64,000 nt of DNA from Pseudomonas sp. G2-4 (GCF_030064125.1 NZ_CP125957.1:1116001-1180000); one strand, 5' to 3'; positions 30,500 through 40,881 are shown, numbered from the stretch's first letter. Notes: generated by a model not told the origin, from the letters alone. Translations and numbers: made by a program.

Positions 30500-31321
30500 T
30501 CAGGGCTGGAACGCCCCAATGAAAATCGCCGGATCCACCCGCGCATCATTCAGGCTGATGTTCCAGTGCATGTGCGGGCCGGTCGCCCGACCTGTGGCGC
30601 CGACCTTGCCCACCACCGTGCCCCGGGCCAGTTGCTGGCCGACTTTCACGTCGATCTTCGACATGTGGCAGAACATGCTGATGAAGCCTTGGCCGTGGTC
30701 GACAAACACGGTGTTGCCATTGAAGAAGTAATTGCCGGTGAGGATCACCTTGCCGGCGGCCGGGGTCTTGATCGGCGTGCCGGCGGGCACGGCGAAGTCC
30801 AGGCCGGCGTGAGGGTTGCGTTCCTCGCCGTTGAAGAAGCGGCGCACGCCGAACTTGCTCGATAGCGGGCCGTTGACCGGTTTGTCCAGCAGCAGGTTGC
30901 TGGGGATGTTCGGGCTGAAGCTGCGGTAGGCCTTCAGTTGCACGGCCAACTCGGCCTCGATGCGCTTGAGGTCCGCCGGGTTCGGGTTGACCTGGCGTTT
31001 GTTCTTCAGGGTGATGTGTTGCTCGGGGTACTTTTTATAGCCCACCACGAACGGCTGGGTGCCGCCGCCACTGCTGATCTTTTGAGTGCCGGGTTGGACT
31101 GTCAGCGGAATGCCGACAATCGCCAGCCAGTTGTTCTGTTCCTTGACCACCAGCACCGGCTTGCCCTGGTAACTGGCCTTCGGTGCCTGGGCCGCACTGC
31201 CCAGGTCTACCACGGCTACGCCGCCGGGAACCGGTTTGTTCAACAGGCGAGTGATGTAACTGTCGGCGTGGGCGTTGAAGGTCAGGCACAGCAACAGCAG
31301 TGGGGCGAGATATCGCGGCAT
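30500..31321 (-). CDS. M23-family metallopeptidase (LytM-type), periplasmic
   Basis: 273 aa with a signal peptide (MPRYLAPLLLLCLTFNAHA). An N-terminal beta domain (about 20-130) precedes the LytM domain (about 145-273). Zinc and catalytic residues are intact: HAGLD (H-x3-D), HMSK and HMHW (HxH). Such enzymes cut peptidoglycan cross-links or activate amidases. The stop is 3 bp before the xseA stop-proximal end: it lies just downstream of xseA on the same strand, so co-transcription with xseA is likely. Confidence 0.92.
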   Translation of the reverse strand: MPRYLAPLLLLCLTFNAHADSYITRLLNKPVPGGVAVVDLGSAAQAPKASYQGKPVLVVKEQNNWLAIVGIPLTVQPGTQKISSGGGTQPFVVGYKKYPEQHITLKNKRQVNPNPADLKRIEAELAVQLKAYRSFSPNIPSNLLLDKPVNGPLSSKFGVRRFFNGEERNPHAGLDFAVPAGTPIKTPAAGKVILTGNYFFNGNTVFVDHGQGFISMFCHMSKIDVKVGQQLARGTVVGKVGATGRATGPHMHWNISLNDARVDPAIFIGAFQP

Positions 31322-31324
31322 GAA

Positions 31325-32704
31325 TCAATCCAGTAAAGAAAGGGTGACCGGCGTCAGGTGATTGTCTTCGACCCGCACCAGCAGTTCGCCTTCGCCGAGT
31401 CGGGCGGTCAGGCGTTGGCCGGTCTGTGTTTGTCCGGCGTTGCGGATTGCATGGCCACGTTCGTCCAGCAAGATGCTGTAGCCCCGGCCGAGGGTCGCCA
31501 GGGGGCTGACGATGTGCAGCGTCTGCATCTGGTTGTGCAGCTGCACGCGTCGGGCTTTCAAGCCTTCGCGCATGGCTCGCGGCAGGCGTTCGGCCAGGCT
31601 GTCCAGGCGCTGGCGCAGCAACGCCAGATGCCGGCCCGGATGTTGCCCTGCCAGGCGGGTTTCCAGGCGGATCAGGCGTTCGCGGCGGGTATTGAGGCTG
31701 CGCTCGAAGGCCCGGCGCAGGCGCATGTCCAGATCGTCAAGGCGTTGGGCTTGCTGACGCAGGCGTTCGCCGGGGTGGCGCAGGCGCCGGGTGAGGCCTT
31801 CGAGGCGCAGCTGATCGCGCATCAGGCGGTCGCGCATACGCATCACCAGCCGGCGGTGCAGGCTTTCGACCCGGCGCACCAGGTCGCCGGCATCCGGAGC
31901 CAGCAGCTCGGCGGCGGCAGACGGGGTCGGGGCGCGCACGTCGGCGACGAAATCGCTGATGGACACGTCGGTTTCATGACCCACGGCGCTGACGATAGGC
32001 GTGACGCAGGCGTCCACCGCCCGGGCCACGGCTTCTTCGTTGAAGCACCACAAGTCTTCCAGCGAACCGCCGCCCCGGGCCAGGATCAGCGCATCGAAAC
32101 CCCGGGCGTCCGCCAGCTTCAGGGCGCGGACGATCTGCGCGGTGGCTTCGCGACCCTGCACGGCGGTGGGGATCAGGGTCAGGGCGATCTGCGGTGCGCG
32201 GCGGCGGAAGACGCTGATGATGTCGCGGATCACCGCGCCGGTGGGCGAGCTGATGATGCCGATGCGTTGTGGGTGGGCCGGCAGCGGTACTTTGCGCTCG
32301 GCGCTGAACAGGCCCTCGGCGCTGAGCTTTTCCTTCAAGGCATCGAAGGCCAGGCGCAGGGCGCCATCGCCGGCCGGCTCCACGGTGTCGAGGATCAGTT
32401 GATAATCGCCACGGCCCTCGAACAGCGAAACCTTGCCGCGTACCTTCACCGCCAGCCCGTCCTTCAATGCTTGGCGCACTCGGGCGGCGTTCTGCCGGAA
32501 CAGCGCGCAACGCACCTGGGCGCCGCTGTCCTTGAGGGTGAAGTACACGTGGCCGGAGGCCGGGCGGGCAAGGTTGGAGATTTCGCCCTCGACCCAGATG
32601 TTGCTGAACACGTCTTCGAGCAACACCCGCGCACGGCCGTTGAGCTGGCTGACAGTCAGGACCTCGCGGTCCAGGCCCAGTCGGGCAAAGGGATCTTTAA
32701 TCAT
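31325..32704 (-). CDS. xseA: Exodeoxyribonuclease VII large subunit
   Basis: 459 aa from MIKDPFARLGLDREVLTVS at 32704. N-terminal OB-fold (SNIWVEGEISNLARPASGHVYFTLKD), nuclease domain with GVIRDIISVFRRRAP and ARGGGSLEDLWCFNEEAVARA and GHETDVSISDFVADVRAPTPSAAAE, then a long coiled-coil. An in-frame extension upstream to 32830 runs into a REP repeat, so the shorter start is preferred. A second start three codons earlier (32713) is possible. Confidence 0.96.
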   Translation of the reverse strand: MIKDPFARLGLDREVLTVSQLNGRARVLLEDVFSNIWVEGEISNLARPASGHVYFTLKDSGAQVRCALFRQNAARVRQALKDGLAVKVRGKVSLFEGRGDYQLILDTVEPAGDGALRLAFDALKEKLSAEGLFSAERKVPLPAHPQRIGIISSPTGAVIRDIISVFRRRAPQIALTLIPTAVQGREATAQIVRALKLADARGFDALILARGGGSLEDLWCFNEEAVARAVDACVTPIVSAVGHETDVSISDFVADVRAPTPSAAAELLAPDAGDLVRRVESLHRRLVMRMRDRLMRDQLRLEGLTRRLRHPGERLRQQAQRLDDLDMRLRRAFERSLNTRRERLIRLETRLAGQHPGRHLALLRQRLDSLAERLPRAMREGLKARRVQLHNQMQTLHIVSPLATLGRGYSILLDERGHAIRNAGQTQTGQRLTARLGEGELLVRVEDNHLTPVTLSLLD

Positions 32705-32773
32705 GGGCGGCATGATAAGGGCATTCGCCGGTGAATCTCCATGTGTGGAAACAAATCGGACCGAGTTGCCTTC

Positions 32774-32866
32774 ATCGCGAGCAAGCTCGCTCCCACAGGG
32801 ATCTTGGCTGGTTGCAAGATTTGTGAACACCAGGGATCACATTGTGGGAGCGAGCTTGCTCGCGAT
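32774..32866. repeat. REP family A inverted pair
   Basis: ATCGCGAGCAAGCTCGCTCC and its inverted copy ending CTCGCGAT, lying in the divergent region between xseA and the TSUP transporter gene, which is unusual: most other copies here are downstream of genes. Confidence 0.9.
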
Positions 32867-32951
32867 AGCGATAGGCCTGTCACCACAAATGCTGGATATG
32901 CCCTGACACATCTGGCTAAAGTCCCTGCTCGCCTCATCAAGGAAGTGCCGG

Positions 32952-33719
32952 ATGAATCTTCTGTCTTGGCTGGGCCAGTGGGCATTTGCGCCTACGGAAT
33001 GGCTGGTGATCGGCCTGGCCATCGCCCTGGCCTACATCGTGTTCGGCATCGCCGGGTTCGGCACGGCGTTGGTGGCCGCCCCCATCCTGCTGTTGTTCAT
33101 GCCACTGTCGAAAATCATTCCGTTGCTGGTCTTGCTCGATTTTGTCGCGGCCTTCGGCAACCTTTTGCCATCGCGCCGGGACGTCTCCCGGCCTGAGCTG
33201 TTGCGATTGCTGCCGTGCATGGCGGTGGGCTGCACCCTAGGGGTGATTTTCCTGCTCAACCTCAAGTCCGACCTGTTGTTGCTGTTGATGGGGCTGTTCA
33301 TCTGCAGCTATGCGATCTACAGCCTGTTGATAAAAAGACGGCCGGCGCAGTTGTCGGCGTTGTGGGCGTTCCCGATGGGCACGGTGGGCGGGATGTTCGG
33401 CGCATTGTTTGGCAGTGGCGGCTTTTTATATGCCATCTACTTGAACAGTCGCTTGTCCAAGGAAGCAGCCCGCGCCACCCAAAGCGCGCTGATCAGTTGC
33501 AGTACCGTGGTGCGCCTGAGCTTGTTCGCTGTCGCGGGGGTGTATGCCGAGCTACCCTTGTTGGTACTGGCGCTGTGTTTGTTGCCGGCCATGGCGCTGG
33601 GGCTGTGGGTGGGCCGTCGCCTGACCCTGCGAATGTCACGCGAGACGTTCGTGCGCCTGGTGACCTGGCTGGTGCTCGCCAGTGGCATCGCATTGATCGG
33701 CCGTTACCTGAGTGCTTGA
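32952..33719 (+). CDS. TSUP-family transporter (TauE/SafE)
   Basis: 255 aa, eight hydrophobic segments. Family signs: IVFGIAGFGTALVAAPILLLF near the N-terminus and the second repeat GTVGGMFGALFGSGGFLYAIYL. Members export sulfite, sulfoacetate or other small organosulfur anions; the substrate cannot be told here. Divergent from xseA. Confidence 0.88.
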   Translation: MNLLSWLGQWAFAPTEWLVIGLAIALAYIVFGIAGFGTALVAAPILLLFMPLSKIIPLLVLLDFVAAFGNLLPSRRDVSRPELLRLLPCMAVGCTLGVIFLLNLKSDLLLLLMGLFICSYAIYSLLIKRRPAQLSALWAFPMGTVGGMFGALFGSGGFLYAIYLNSRLSKEAARATQSALISCSTVVRLSLFAVAGVYAELPLLVLALCLLPAMALGLWVGRRLTLRMSRETFVRLVTWLVLASGIALIGRYLSA

Positions 33720-33786
33720 CCTGGCTCGGCCAGGGATTAAGCTGCCGGCCATCAACAGCCCCTGCACGGGAAGATCCAGGCTCGCC

Positions 33787-34335
33787 ATGAATTCGCAAAG
33801 CATCATCGTCCCGAAAATTTCCACTTTGCCGGTCCACGAGCCTCGGGCCCGGGCCATCGTGCGCTGGCTGGTGCGCAAGAACATCGTCGAAGAACAACTG
33901 ACCACCTGCGGGCGCACCGGCAATCGCATGGCCCACGCCATCGCCCCTGGCGCGCGGGCAGTGGTCTTGCATCCCGAGGCCTTGCCGTTCGGCGAAGCGA
34001 TCAATGGCCTGGAGATCATCACCAAGCGCTGCATCTATACGCCGGCCAAGGGCTTTCTCGAAGAAGCGGGGTGCGCCGAGTGCCGTAAGGAGGTCGGCGA
34101 GGCGCTGTTCGAAAGCCTGGAAGACTGGATGCCGGCCCGCACCGACAACTTCACCTGCCCCGAGTGTGGGCACGAAGATGACATCAACGGCTTCCTGTTC
34201 CTGCAGCCCTGCGGCTTTTCGAACCTGGGGTTCATCTTCAACAACTGGCTCGAGGCCGGGTTCAAGCAGGACTTTCTCGATGAATTCGCCGATTGGCTGG
34301 ATCTGCCGGTGAGTTGGGTGAGGGTGGAGTTGTAG
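33787..34335 (+). CDS. Conserved hypothetical protein with two Cys pairs (zinc-ribbon-like)
   Basis: 182 aa; ATG at 33787 chosen because the region before it is the intergenic tail of the TSUP gene. Two CxxC pairs are visible, CAEC (about 96-99) and CPEC (about 122-125), about 25 residues apart, as in a zinc ribbon, followed by an aromatic, helical C-terminus (FSNLGFIFNNWLEAGFKQDFLDEFADWLDLP). No ATP-binding motif, so the label sugar ABC transporter ATPase used for some relatives is not supported. Function unknown. Confidence 0.75.
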   Translation: MNSQSIIVPKISTLPVHEPRARAIVRWLVRKNIVEEQLTTCGRTGNRMAHAIAPGARAVVLHPEALPFGEAINGLEIITKRCIYTPAKGFLEEAGCAECRKEVGEALFESLEDWMPARTDNFTCPECGHEDDINGFLFLQPCGFSNLGFIFNNWLEAGFKQDFLDEFADWLDLPVSWVRVEL

Positions 34336-34353
34336 ATAGGCGCACAAGCCCCC

Positions 34354-34459
34354 GTGGCGAGGGAGCTTGCTCCCGCTGGGCTGCGGCGGCCCCCTATTTC
34401 CAGCCATGACATCGCAAGGGGACGCTGGCGCGTCCAGCGGGAGCAAGCTCCCTCGCCAC
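34354..34459. repeat. REP family B inverted pair
   Basis: GTGGCGAGGGAGCTTGCTCC at the left; the inverted copy ends at 34459. The inner sequence is shorter and less paired than in other family-B loci. Confidence 0.88.
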
Positions 34460-34522
34460 AGGGGTTCTGTGTTGTATGAGAGTGTGGTGGTTTTGACCCG
34501 TCAATCAGCCCGCCAATAATAG

Positions 34523-36070
<1,548 letters not shown>

Positions 36071-36094
36071 GTCCTTGCGCAAAACGTTAATCAC

Positions 36095-36124
36095 CGGGGC
36101 TGTTCATTCAGCCCCGAGTTGTTT
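36095..36124 (+). terminator. Weak terminator/attenuator between guaB and guaA
   Basis: CGGGGCTG / CAGCCCCG stem (36095-36116) with a 6-base loop, followed by AGTTGTTTC, a poor T tract. Probably partial termination or mRNA stabilisation within the operon. Confidence 0.5.
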
Positions 36125-36149
36125 CTGATTCACTACATGAGAATGAGTC

Positions 36150-37727
36150 ATGGCCCTCGACATTCACGCTCACCGCATCCTGATCCTCGACTTCGGTTCC
36201 CAGTACACCCAGCTGATCGCCCGCCGCGTGCGTGAAATCGGCGTGTACTGCGAATTGCATCCGTTCGACATGGATGACGAAGCGATTCGCGAATTCGCGC
36301 CTAAAGGCGTCATCCTCGCCGGCGGCCCCGAGTCTGTGCACGAAGCCGACAGCCCACGCTGCCCGCAAGCCGTGTTCGACCTGGGCGTGCCCGTCTTCGG
36401 TATCTGCTACGGCATGCAGACCATGGCCGAGCAACTGGGCGGCAAGGTGGAAGGCTCCGACCTGCGTGAGTTCGGTTATGCCCGTGTCGACGTCGTCGGC
36501 AAGAGCCGCCTGCTGGACGGCATCGAAGACCACATCGACGCTGACGGCCTGTTCGGCCTCGACGTGTGGATGAGCCACGGTGACAAGGTCACCAAGATGC
36601 CGGAAGACTTCCACATCCTGGCCAGCACCCCGAGCTGCCCGATTGCCGGCATGTTCAACGATGACCGCCGTTACTACGGCGTGCAGTTCCACCCTGAAGT
36701 GACCCACACCAAGCAGGGCGGCCGCATCCTGTCGCGCTTCATCCTCGACATCTGCGAGTGCGAAGCCCTGTGGACCCCATCGAAAATCGCTGAAGACGCC
36801 ATCGCCCAGGTGCGCGCCCAGGTCGGTACCGACAACGTGCTGCTGGGCCTGTCCGGCGGTGTGGACTCCTCGGTGGTCGCCGCGCTGCTGCACAAGGCCA
36901 TTGGCGATCAACTGACCTGCGTCTTCGTCGACAACGGCCTGCTGCGTCTGCATGAAGGCGAGCAAGTGATGGCCATGTTCGCCGAGAACATGGGCGTCAA
37001 GGTGATCCGCGCCAACGCCGAGGAGCAGTTCCTGGGCAACCTGGCCGGCGAGTCCGACCCGGAGAAGAAACGCAAGATCATCGGCCGCACCTTCATCGAC
37101 GTGTTCGATGCCGAATCCTGCAAGCTGGACAACATCAAGTACCTGGCCCAGGGCACCATCTACCCCGACGTGATCGAGTCGGCCGGCGCCAAGAGCGGCA
37201 AGGCCCACGTGATCAAGTCCCACCACAACGTCGGTGGCCTGCCAGAGGAAATGAACCTCAAGCTGGTCGAACCGCTGCGCGAACTGTTCAAGGACGAGGT
37301 CCGTCGCCTCGGTCTTGAACTGGGCCTACCGTACGACATGGTCTACCGCCACCCCTTCCCGGGCCCAGGCCTGGGCGTGCGGATCCTCGGTGAAGTGAAG
37401 AAGGAATACGCCGACCTGCTGCGTCGCGCCGACCACATCTTCATCGAAGAACTGCGCAAGGCCGACTGGTACCACAAGGTCAGCCAGGCCTTCGTGGTGT
37501 TCCAGCCGGTGAAATCGGTCGGCGTGGTCGGCGATGGTCGTCGCTACGCCTGGGTCGTGGCCCTGCGTGCCGTGGAAACCATCGACTTCATGACCGCTCG
37601 CTGGGCACACCTGCCGTACGAGCTGCTGGAAACTGTTTCCGGGCGGATCATCAATGAAATCGAAGGTATTTCTCGCGTGACTTACGACGTGTCGAGCAAG
37701 CCGCCGGCGACGATTGAGTGGGAATGA
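36150..37727 (+). CDS. guaA: GMP synthase (glutamine-hydrolysing)
   Basis: 525 aa. Aminates XMP to GMP. Class I glutamine amidotransferase domain with nucleophile Cys in [17 protein letters not shown] and His/Glu in [12 protein letters not shown] pyrophosphatase P-loop [16 protein letters not shown]-terminal dimerisation domain ending [11 protein letters not shown]. Its 3' end is a known integration site for guaA-type genomic islands, which matters because the next 12 kb are accessory. Confidence 0.98.
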   Translation: MALDIHAHRILILDFGSQYTQLIARRVREIGVYCELHPFDMDDEAIREFAPKGVILAGGPESVHEADSPRCPQAVFDLGVPVFGICYGMQTMAEQLGGKVEGSDLREFGYARVDVVGKSRLLDGIEDHIDADGLFGLDVWMSHGDKVTKMPEDFHILASTPSCPIAGMFNDDRRYYGVQFHPEVTHTKQGGRILSRFILDICECEALWTPSKIAEDAIAQVRAQVGTDNVLLGLSGGVDSSVVAALLHKAIGDQLTCVFVDNGLLRLHEGEQVMAMFAENMGVKVIRANAEEQFLGNLAGESDPEKKRKIIGRTFIDVFDAESCKLDNIKYLAQGTIYPDVIESAGAKSGKAHVIKSHHNVGGLPEEMNLKLVEPLRELFKDEVRRLGLELGLPYDMVYRHPFPGPGLGVRILGEVKKEYADLLRRADHIFIEELRKADWYHKVSQAFVVFQPVKSVGVVGDGRRYAWVVALRAVETIDFMTARWAHLPYELLETVSGRIINEIEGISRVTYDVSSKPPATIEWE

Positions 37728-38053
37728 ACTGACGTCCTTCGGGGATTATCGCCAGCCATCGAAAACCTGACGTAACGTGTTGACTTACAAGGAAATACGT
37801 CGCTTCAGCTATCGGTGGCTATCGCCGGCCAGCAGAACAGGTTGGCGGTAGAACTGGCGGTAAGAACCGGAGGCCGGATTAAAACCCTCCTGTTCACTTT
37901 CCAGGCCAAAACCGTCTTTGACGGTAAAAGTCTCCTCGGGAAAGCTTGTTTTATGCGGATTTCCGAGCATCGGCAGGTCCCCTGGCCCCTGGCCCCTGAC
38001 GCCATAGCCCACTCCATGGTGTTTGCCGACGCTATGGTGACCCTTCCTGGGGC
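37728..38053. other. 326-bp gap after guaA, no clear gene
   Basis: No convincing gene. It holds an imperfect inverted repeat GACGTA / TACGTC at about 37769-37794, a short tandem C/T/G-rich repeat (unit CTGGCCC, about 37978-37998), and a minus-strand open frame of 67 codons (37809-38012) without a ribosome site or recognisable family. It may be decayed accessory sequence. Confidence 0.5.
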
Positions 38054-38965
38054 CTAGAGCCGATCGAACGGTTTTCGATCCAAGAGACAGTCGATGAACG
38101 CCCCGAGGAGGGCTGGTCGATGCTGGCGGCTGGGATAGTAGAGGAACAGCCCCGGGCGCGAAATCGACCAGTCCGGCAGGACCTGGACCAGCCGTCCCTG
38201 GGTCAAGAACTCGCCCACGCCATCTCGCTCAAAGTGATAGGCAATGCCGAGCCCGTTCAGCGCAGCAGCAATGCCGATGTCAGCGTGATTGGTGACGACG
38301 GGGCCGTCCACCGCCACTTCGAGTCGTTGCCCTCGTTTCTTGAACTCCCAACGATATTGCCTACCGTCCATCTGGAGCCGCCAGTTGATGCATGCATGGT
38401 TATGCAAATCGGCAGGTGACTTGGGTGTTCCTCGACGCGCGAGATAGTCTGGGGACGCCACGGCAACCATATTCAGGTCCGGCGTGAGGCGGACGGCAAC
38501 CATATCTTTTTCGAGCTGCCCGCCCACACGGATGCCTGCGTCAAAGCGGCCAACGACGATATCCGCCAACGCGTCGTCGACCACGATGTCGAGAACCACG
38601 TCAGGGTGTGCTTGATGGAAGCGTGAAAGCCGTGGCGCGATGATGGTCCGCGCTGCGATCCCCAGCGTGTTGATGCGAAGCGTGCCGCTCATCTGTCCTG
38701 TCGCCTCGCTGGCTTGAGCGACTGCAGCAGCCATCTCCCGAAACAACGGCGCTATGCGCCTGTAGAGCAGTTCGCCACTGGCCGATGGCGCGACGCTTCG
38801 AGTTGTGCGATTCAGAAGGCGAGCGCCGATGCGACCTTCGAGCTGCCGGATGGTCTGGCTGAGTGCCGACGGCGATAGGCCCAAATGCTCTGCAGCTCGG
38901 GCAAAGCTCTGGCGCTCCACGATGGCTACGAAGGCCTTCAGCTCAGCGAAGTCGGATCCACGCAT
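38054..38965 (-). CDS. LysR-family transcriptional regulator
   Basis: 303 aa from MRGSDFAELKAFVAIVERQ (an ATG 7 codons earlier is also possible). N-terminal winged HTH (AEHLGLSPSALSQTIRQLEGRIGARLLNRTTRSV) and periplasmic-binding-like effector domain of the LTTR/AaeR-CrgA group (SGTLRINTLGIAARTIIAPRL). Divergent from an NTF2-like and an SDR gene with a 101-bp AT-rich shared region, the usual arrangement of a regulator with its targets. Effector unknown. Confidence 0.92.
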   Translation of the reverse strand: MRGSDFAELKAFVAIVERQSFARAAEHLGLSPSALSQTIRQLEGRIGARLLNRTTRSVAPSASGELLYRRIAPLFREMAAAVAQASEATGQMSGTLRINTLGIAARTIIAPRLSRFHQAHPDVVLDIVVDDALADIVVGRFDAGIRVGGQLEKDMVAVRLTPDLNMVAVASPDYLARRGTPKSPADLHNHACINWRLQMDGRQYRWEFKKRGQRLEVAVDGPVVTNHADIGIAAALNGLGIAYHFERDGVGEFLTQGRLVQVLPDWSISRPGLFLYYPSRQHRPALLGAFIDCLLDRKPFDRL

Positions 38966-39066
38966 TCTGTATCGTTTCCTAAGCAACCTATAAAGATTCT
39001 AGTATATTCACTAAATTCACGTAGACACGCATCCTGAGGCCTTCGCTGACCCCATGGAGCCAAAAC

Positions 39067-39393
39067 TTGAATACCTTGACCCTTCCTGAGCCTATTGCCG
39101 CGTACTTCGCGGCCGAACACAACCCCGACGCCTTGGCGCATTGCTTCACCGCGCAAGCCGTCATGAAGGACGACGGTCGTACCTACACGGGCATCGACGC
39201 CATCAAAACCTTTATGGCCGAGGCATCGCTCAAGTACAGCGCGACGAGCGTGCCGTTCGCCATTGAGCGAGAGGACGGCTTTCAACTGGTCCGCGCCAAC
39301 GTCACCGGCAACTTCCCTGGCAGCCCGATCGTTCTGTCCTACCGCTTTCGCCTTGAACGCGGCCTGATCGCCTCGCTGGAGATCACGGCATGA
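39067..39393 (+). CDS. NTF2-like / SnoaL-like small protein
   Basis: 108 aa. TTG start with GGAG 7 bases upstream. The alpha+beta cone fold pattern is readable: helices PEPIAAYFAAEHNPDALAHCF, then the strand TAQAVMKDDGRTYTGIDAIKTFMAEA and a beta-rich second half ending in FRLERGLIASLEITA. Such proteins are small ligand-binding or isomerase-like enzymes. ATGA overlap with the SDR gene downstream argues for joint action. Confidence 0.85.
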   Translation: MNTLTLPEPIAAYFAAEHNPDALAHCFTAQAVMKDDGRTYTGIDAIKTFMAEASLKYSATSVPFAIEREDGFQLVRANVTGNFPGSPIVLSYRFRLERGLIASLEITA

Positions 39394-40172
39394 GCTTCGA
39401 CCTTCATCTGAATGGCCTGCGGGCATTGGTCACCGGCGGCACGCTGGGCCTTGGCGCCGCAGTCGTGAAAACCCTTGCGGAGGCCGGCGCTCGGGTGGCG
39501 ACATCCGCGCGCACCGTGCCGGAGGAGCCGGTGGAGGGCGTCAACTACGTGGCTGCCGATCTGTCGACGGCCGAAGGTACGAATCACCTTGCTCAGACCG
39601 TCCTGCAGGACTGGGGCGGCGTCGATATCCTGATCAACGTGCTCGGCGGTTCGAAGACTCCCGGTGGCGGTTTCGCCGCGATCAGTGATGAGCACTGGTT
39701 CGCCGAGTTGAACCTGAACTTGATGCCTGCCGTACGCCTGGATCGTGCGTTGCTGCCAGCGATGCTGGCTCAGGGCTCCGGCGTCATCATCCACGTTAGC
39801 TCCATCCAGCGCGTGCTGCCGCTGCCCGAGTCCACCACCGCCTACGCCGCAGCCAAGGGAGCCCTCACGACCTACAGCAAGTCTCTGGCGAGAGAGGTGA
39901 CGCCGAAGGGCGTTCGCGTGCTGAGCGTTGCGCCGGGCTGGATTGAGACCGAGGCTTCCGTAGCGTTTGCGCAGCGGATGGCGGCAGATGCCGGAACGGA
40001 TTACGAGGGCGGCAAGAAAATCGTCATGGATTGGCTGGGAGGAATTCCAGTGGGCCGACCGGCCACACCACAAGAGGTGGCCGATTTGATCGCTTTCCTG
40101 GCGTCCCCGCGGTCCGCTTCGATCGCAGGGGCCGAGTATCGGATCGACGGGGGCACCGTTCCGACTCTTTAG
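39390..40172 (+). CDS. Short-chain dehydrogenase/reductase (SDR)
   Basis: 260 aa classical SDR. NAD(P)-binding TGGTLGLG (TGxxxGxG), NVLGG in place of NNAG, catalytic Ser in VSSIQRVLPLP, YAAAK (Tyr/Lys), and the C-terminal GAEYRIDGGTVPTL. Absence of an acidic residue after beta-2 (ATSARTV) suggests NADP preference, an inference. Translationally coupled to the NTF2-like gene; likely controlled by the divergent LysR regulator. Confidence 0.93.
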   Translation: MSFDLHLNGLRALVTGGTLGLGAAVVKTLAEAGARVATSARTVPEEPVEGVNYVAADLSTAEGTNHLAQTVLQDWGGVDILINVLGGSKTPGGGFAAISDEHWFAELNLNLMPAVRLDRALLPAMLAQGSGVIIHVSSIQRVLPLPESTTAYAAAKGALTTYSKSLAREVTPKGVRVLSVAPGWIETEASVAFAQRMAADAGTDYEGGKKIVMDWLGGIPVGRPATPQEVADLIAFLASPRSASIAGAEYRIDGGTVPTL

Positions 40173-40368
40173 CCAACAGCCGCGACCGGCTGAACACTGG
40201 CCGCGTGACCTCGCAGCATGGCCCCGGCGGGCGCCGAGGCTTTTCTCGAACCGGACGCGGCAGTTCTGCCGCGGTGACGAATTTTTGCGCTGCATTTCGT
40301 CGAGCACTGGGCAAACGCCCGGTACTGGGTCGGTGAAGCTCGTCGCGAGGCTTCGGAGTTCATGGTAG

Positions 40369-40542
40369 TGCCGGGAAGGTGGTCCCGTCACCTTTCGCTA
40401 CGATTACCGCCTTGGAGCGCACCGGGAAGCGCTTATCATCGGGCTGCAACCCCATGGGTATTTCACTGGCATGGTTCATGGAGACTTGTCGCATGCCAAT
40501 CAATTTTGCCTTTTTGAGACGCTGCTGTGTGCGGCTGCTTGA
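40369..40542 (+). pseudogene. Possible relic of a tyrosine integrase N-terminus
   Basis: In the 429-bp gap after the SDR gene, one open stretch reads REGGPVTFRYDYRLGAHREA then LIIG (about 40372-40443). This fits the arm-DNA-binding beta-sheet of P4-like tyrosine recombinases (aromatic-Arg-aromatic-x-Tyr-Arg ... G-x-R-x-x-hydrophobic ... G). It has no start codon, begins right after a TAG and ends at TGA 40540-40542, with no similarity seen after residue 25 or so. The rest of the gap (40173-40368) shows nothing recognisable. The call is from pattern memory and tentative. Confidence 0.35.
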
Positions 40543-40553
40543 AAGAAGGAGAG

Positions 40554-40590
40554 GTTGTCATTTGACAACTCTGCGGGTCATGCGAATACT
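40554..40590 (+). promoter_or_regulatory. Palindromic operator and promoter of the HicA-like/HTH operon
   Basis: GTTGTCA-TT-TGACAAC (40554-40569) is a perfect inverted repeat. It overlaps a consensus -35 TTGACA (40562-40567), with AATACT (40585-40590) as -10 at 17 bp. The operator position suits autorepression by the downstream HTH protein. Odd point: this promoter would start the RNA about 5 bases before the ATG at 40602, leaving GGAG (40591-40594) outside the message, so a leaderless transcript or another promoter must be considered. Confidence 0.55.
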
Positions 40591-40601
40591 GGAGATCACG
40601 G

Positions 40602-40877
40602 ATGATTCGTCCAACGCACCCGAAGAAAGAGATCGAAGACGCGCTCAGGCACGCCGAAGGGCGCGGGTGGCGCATAGAAGTTGGCGGCGGTCACGCCTGG
40701 GGACGGGTTTATTGCCCGTACAACGACGTGGAGTGCCGTTGTGGCGAGTTCTGCATCACATCGATATGGAGCACGCCGAAAAACCCTGGCAACCATGCGC
40801 GAGCGTTGCGGCGCGTTGTGGACAATTGCTCGACGCATCGCAATCGGCGTGATGCGGATTACGATGCTAAGGAATAG
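40602..40877 (+). CDS. HicA-like small protein with Cys cluster (candidate toxin)
   Basis: 91 aa. Follows the HicA/dsRBD-like outline: helix EIEDALRHAEGRGW, strand RIEVGGGHAWGRVYC, strand, then a helix TPKNPGNHARALRRVVDNC resembling the PKKDL-x-GTLR-x-I ending of HicA. His31 occupies the catalytic His position (GSH in HicA). Unlike HicA it has an inserted loop with Cys38, Cys45, Cys47 and Cys51 (CPYNDVECRCGEFC), a possible zinc site. GGAG is 7 bases upstream. Four bases separate it from an HTH gene, the order toxin then antitoxin as in hicAB. Function untested; it could instead be a nucleic-acid-binding partner. Confidence 0.7.
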   Translation: MIRPTHPKKEIEDALRHAEGRGWRIEVGGGHAWGRVYCPYNDVECRCGEFCITSIWSTPKNPGNHARALRRVVDNCSTHRNRRDADYDAKE

Positions 40878-40881
40878 AACA

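Noticed and set aside
32705..32830. N-terminal extension of xseA
   Set aside because: It translates part of a REP repeat and is not expected from XseA length; the start at 32704 fits the family.
37809..38012. 67-codon minus-strand frame after guaA
   Set aside because: Looks more protein-like than the alternatives but has no ribosome site, no recognisable family and no neighbour support; left as part of the gap description.
40555..40605. 16-codon TTG-initiated leader frame ending in ATGA with the HicA-like start
   Set aside because: AAGGAG is present 4 bases upstream, but the spacing is short and the frame lies within the operator; too little to call a gene.
40379..40852. 157-codon plus-strand frame from a GTG at 40379
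   Set aside because: Overlaps the HicA-like gene in another frame, has no ribosome site and an Arg-rich shadow composition.
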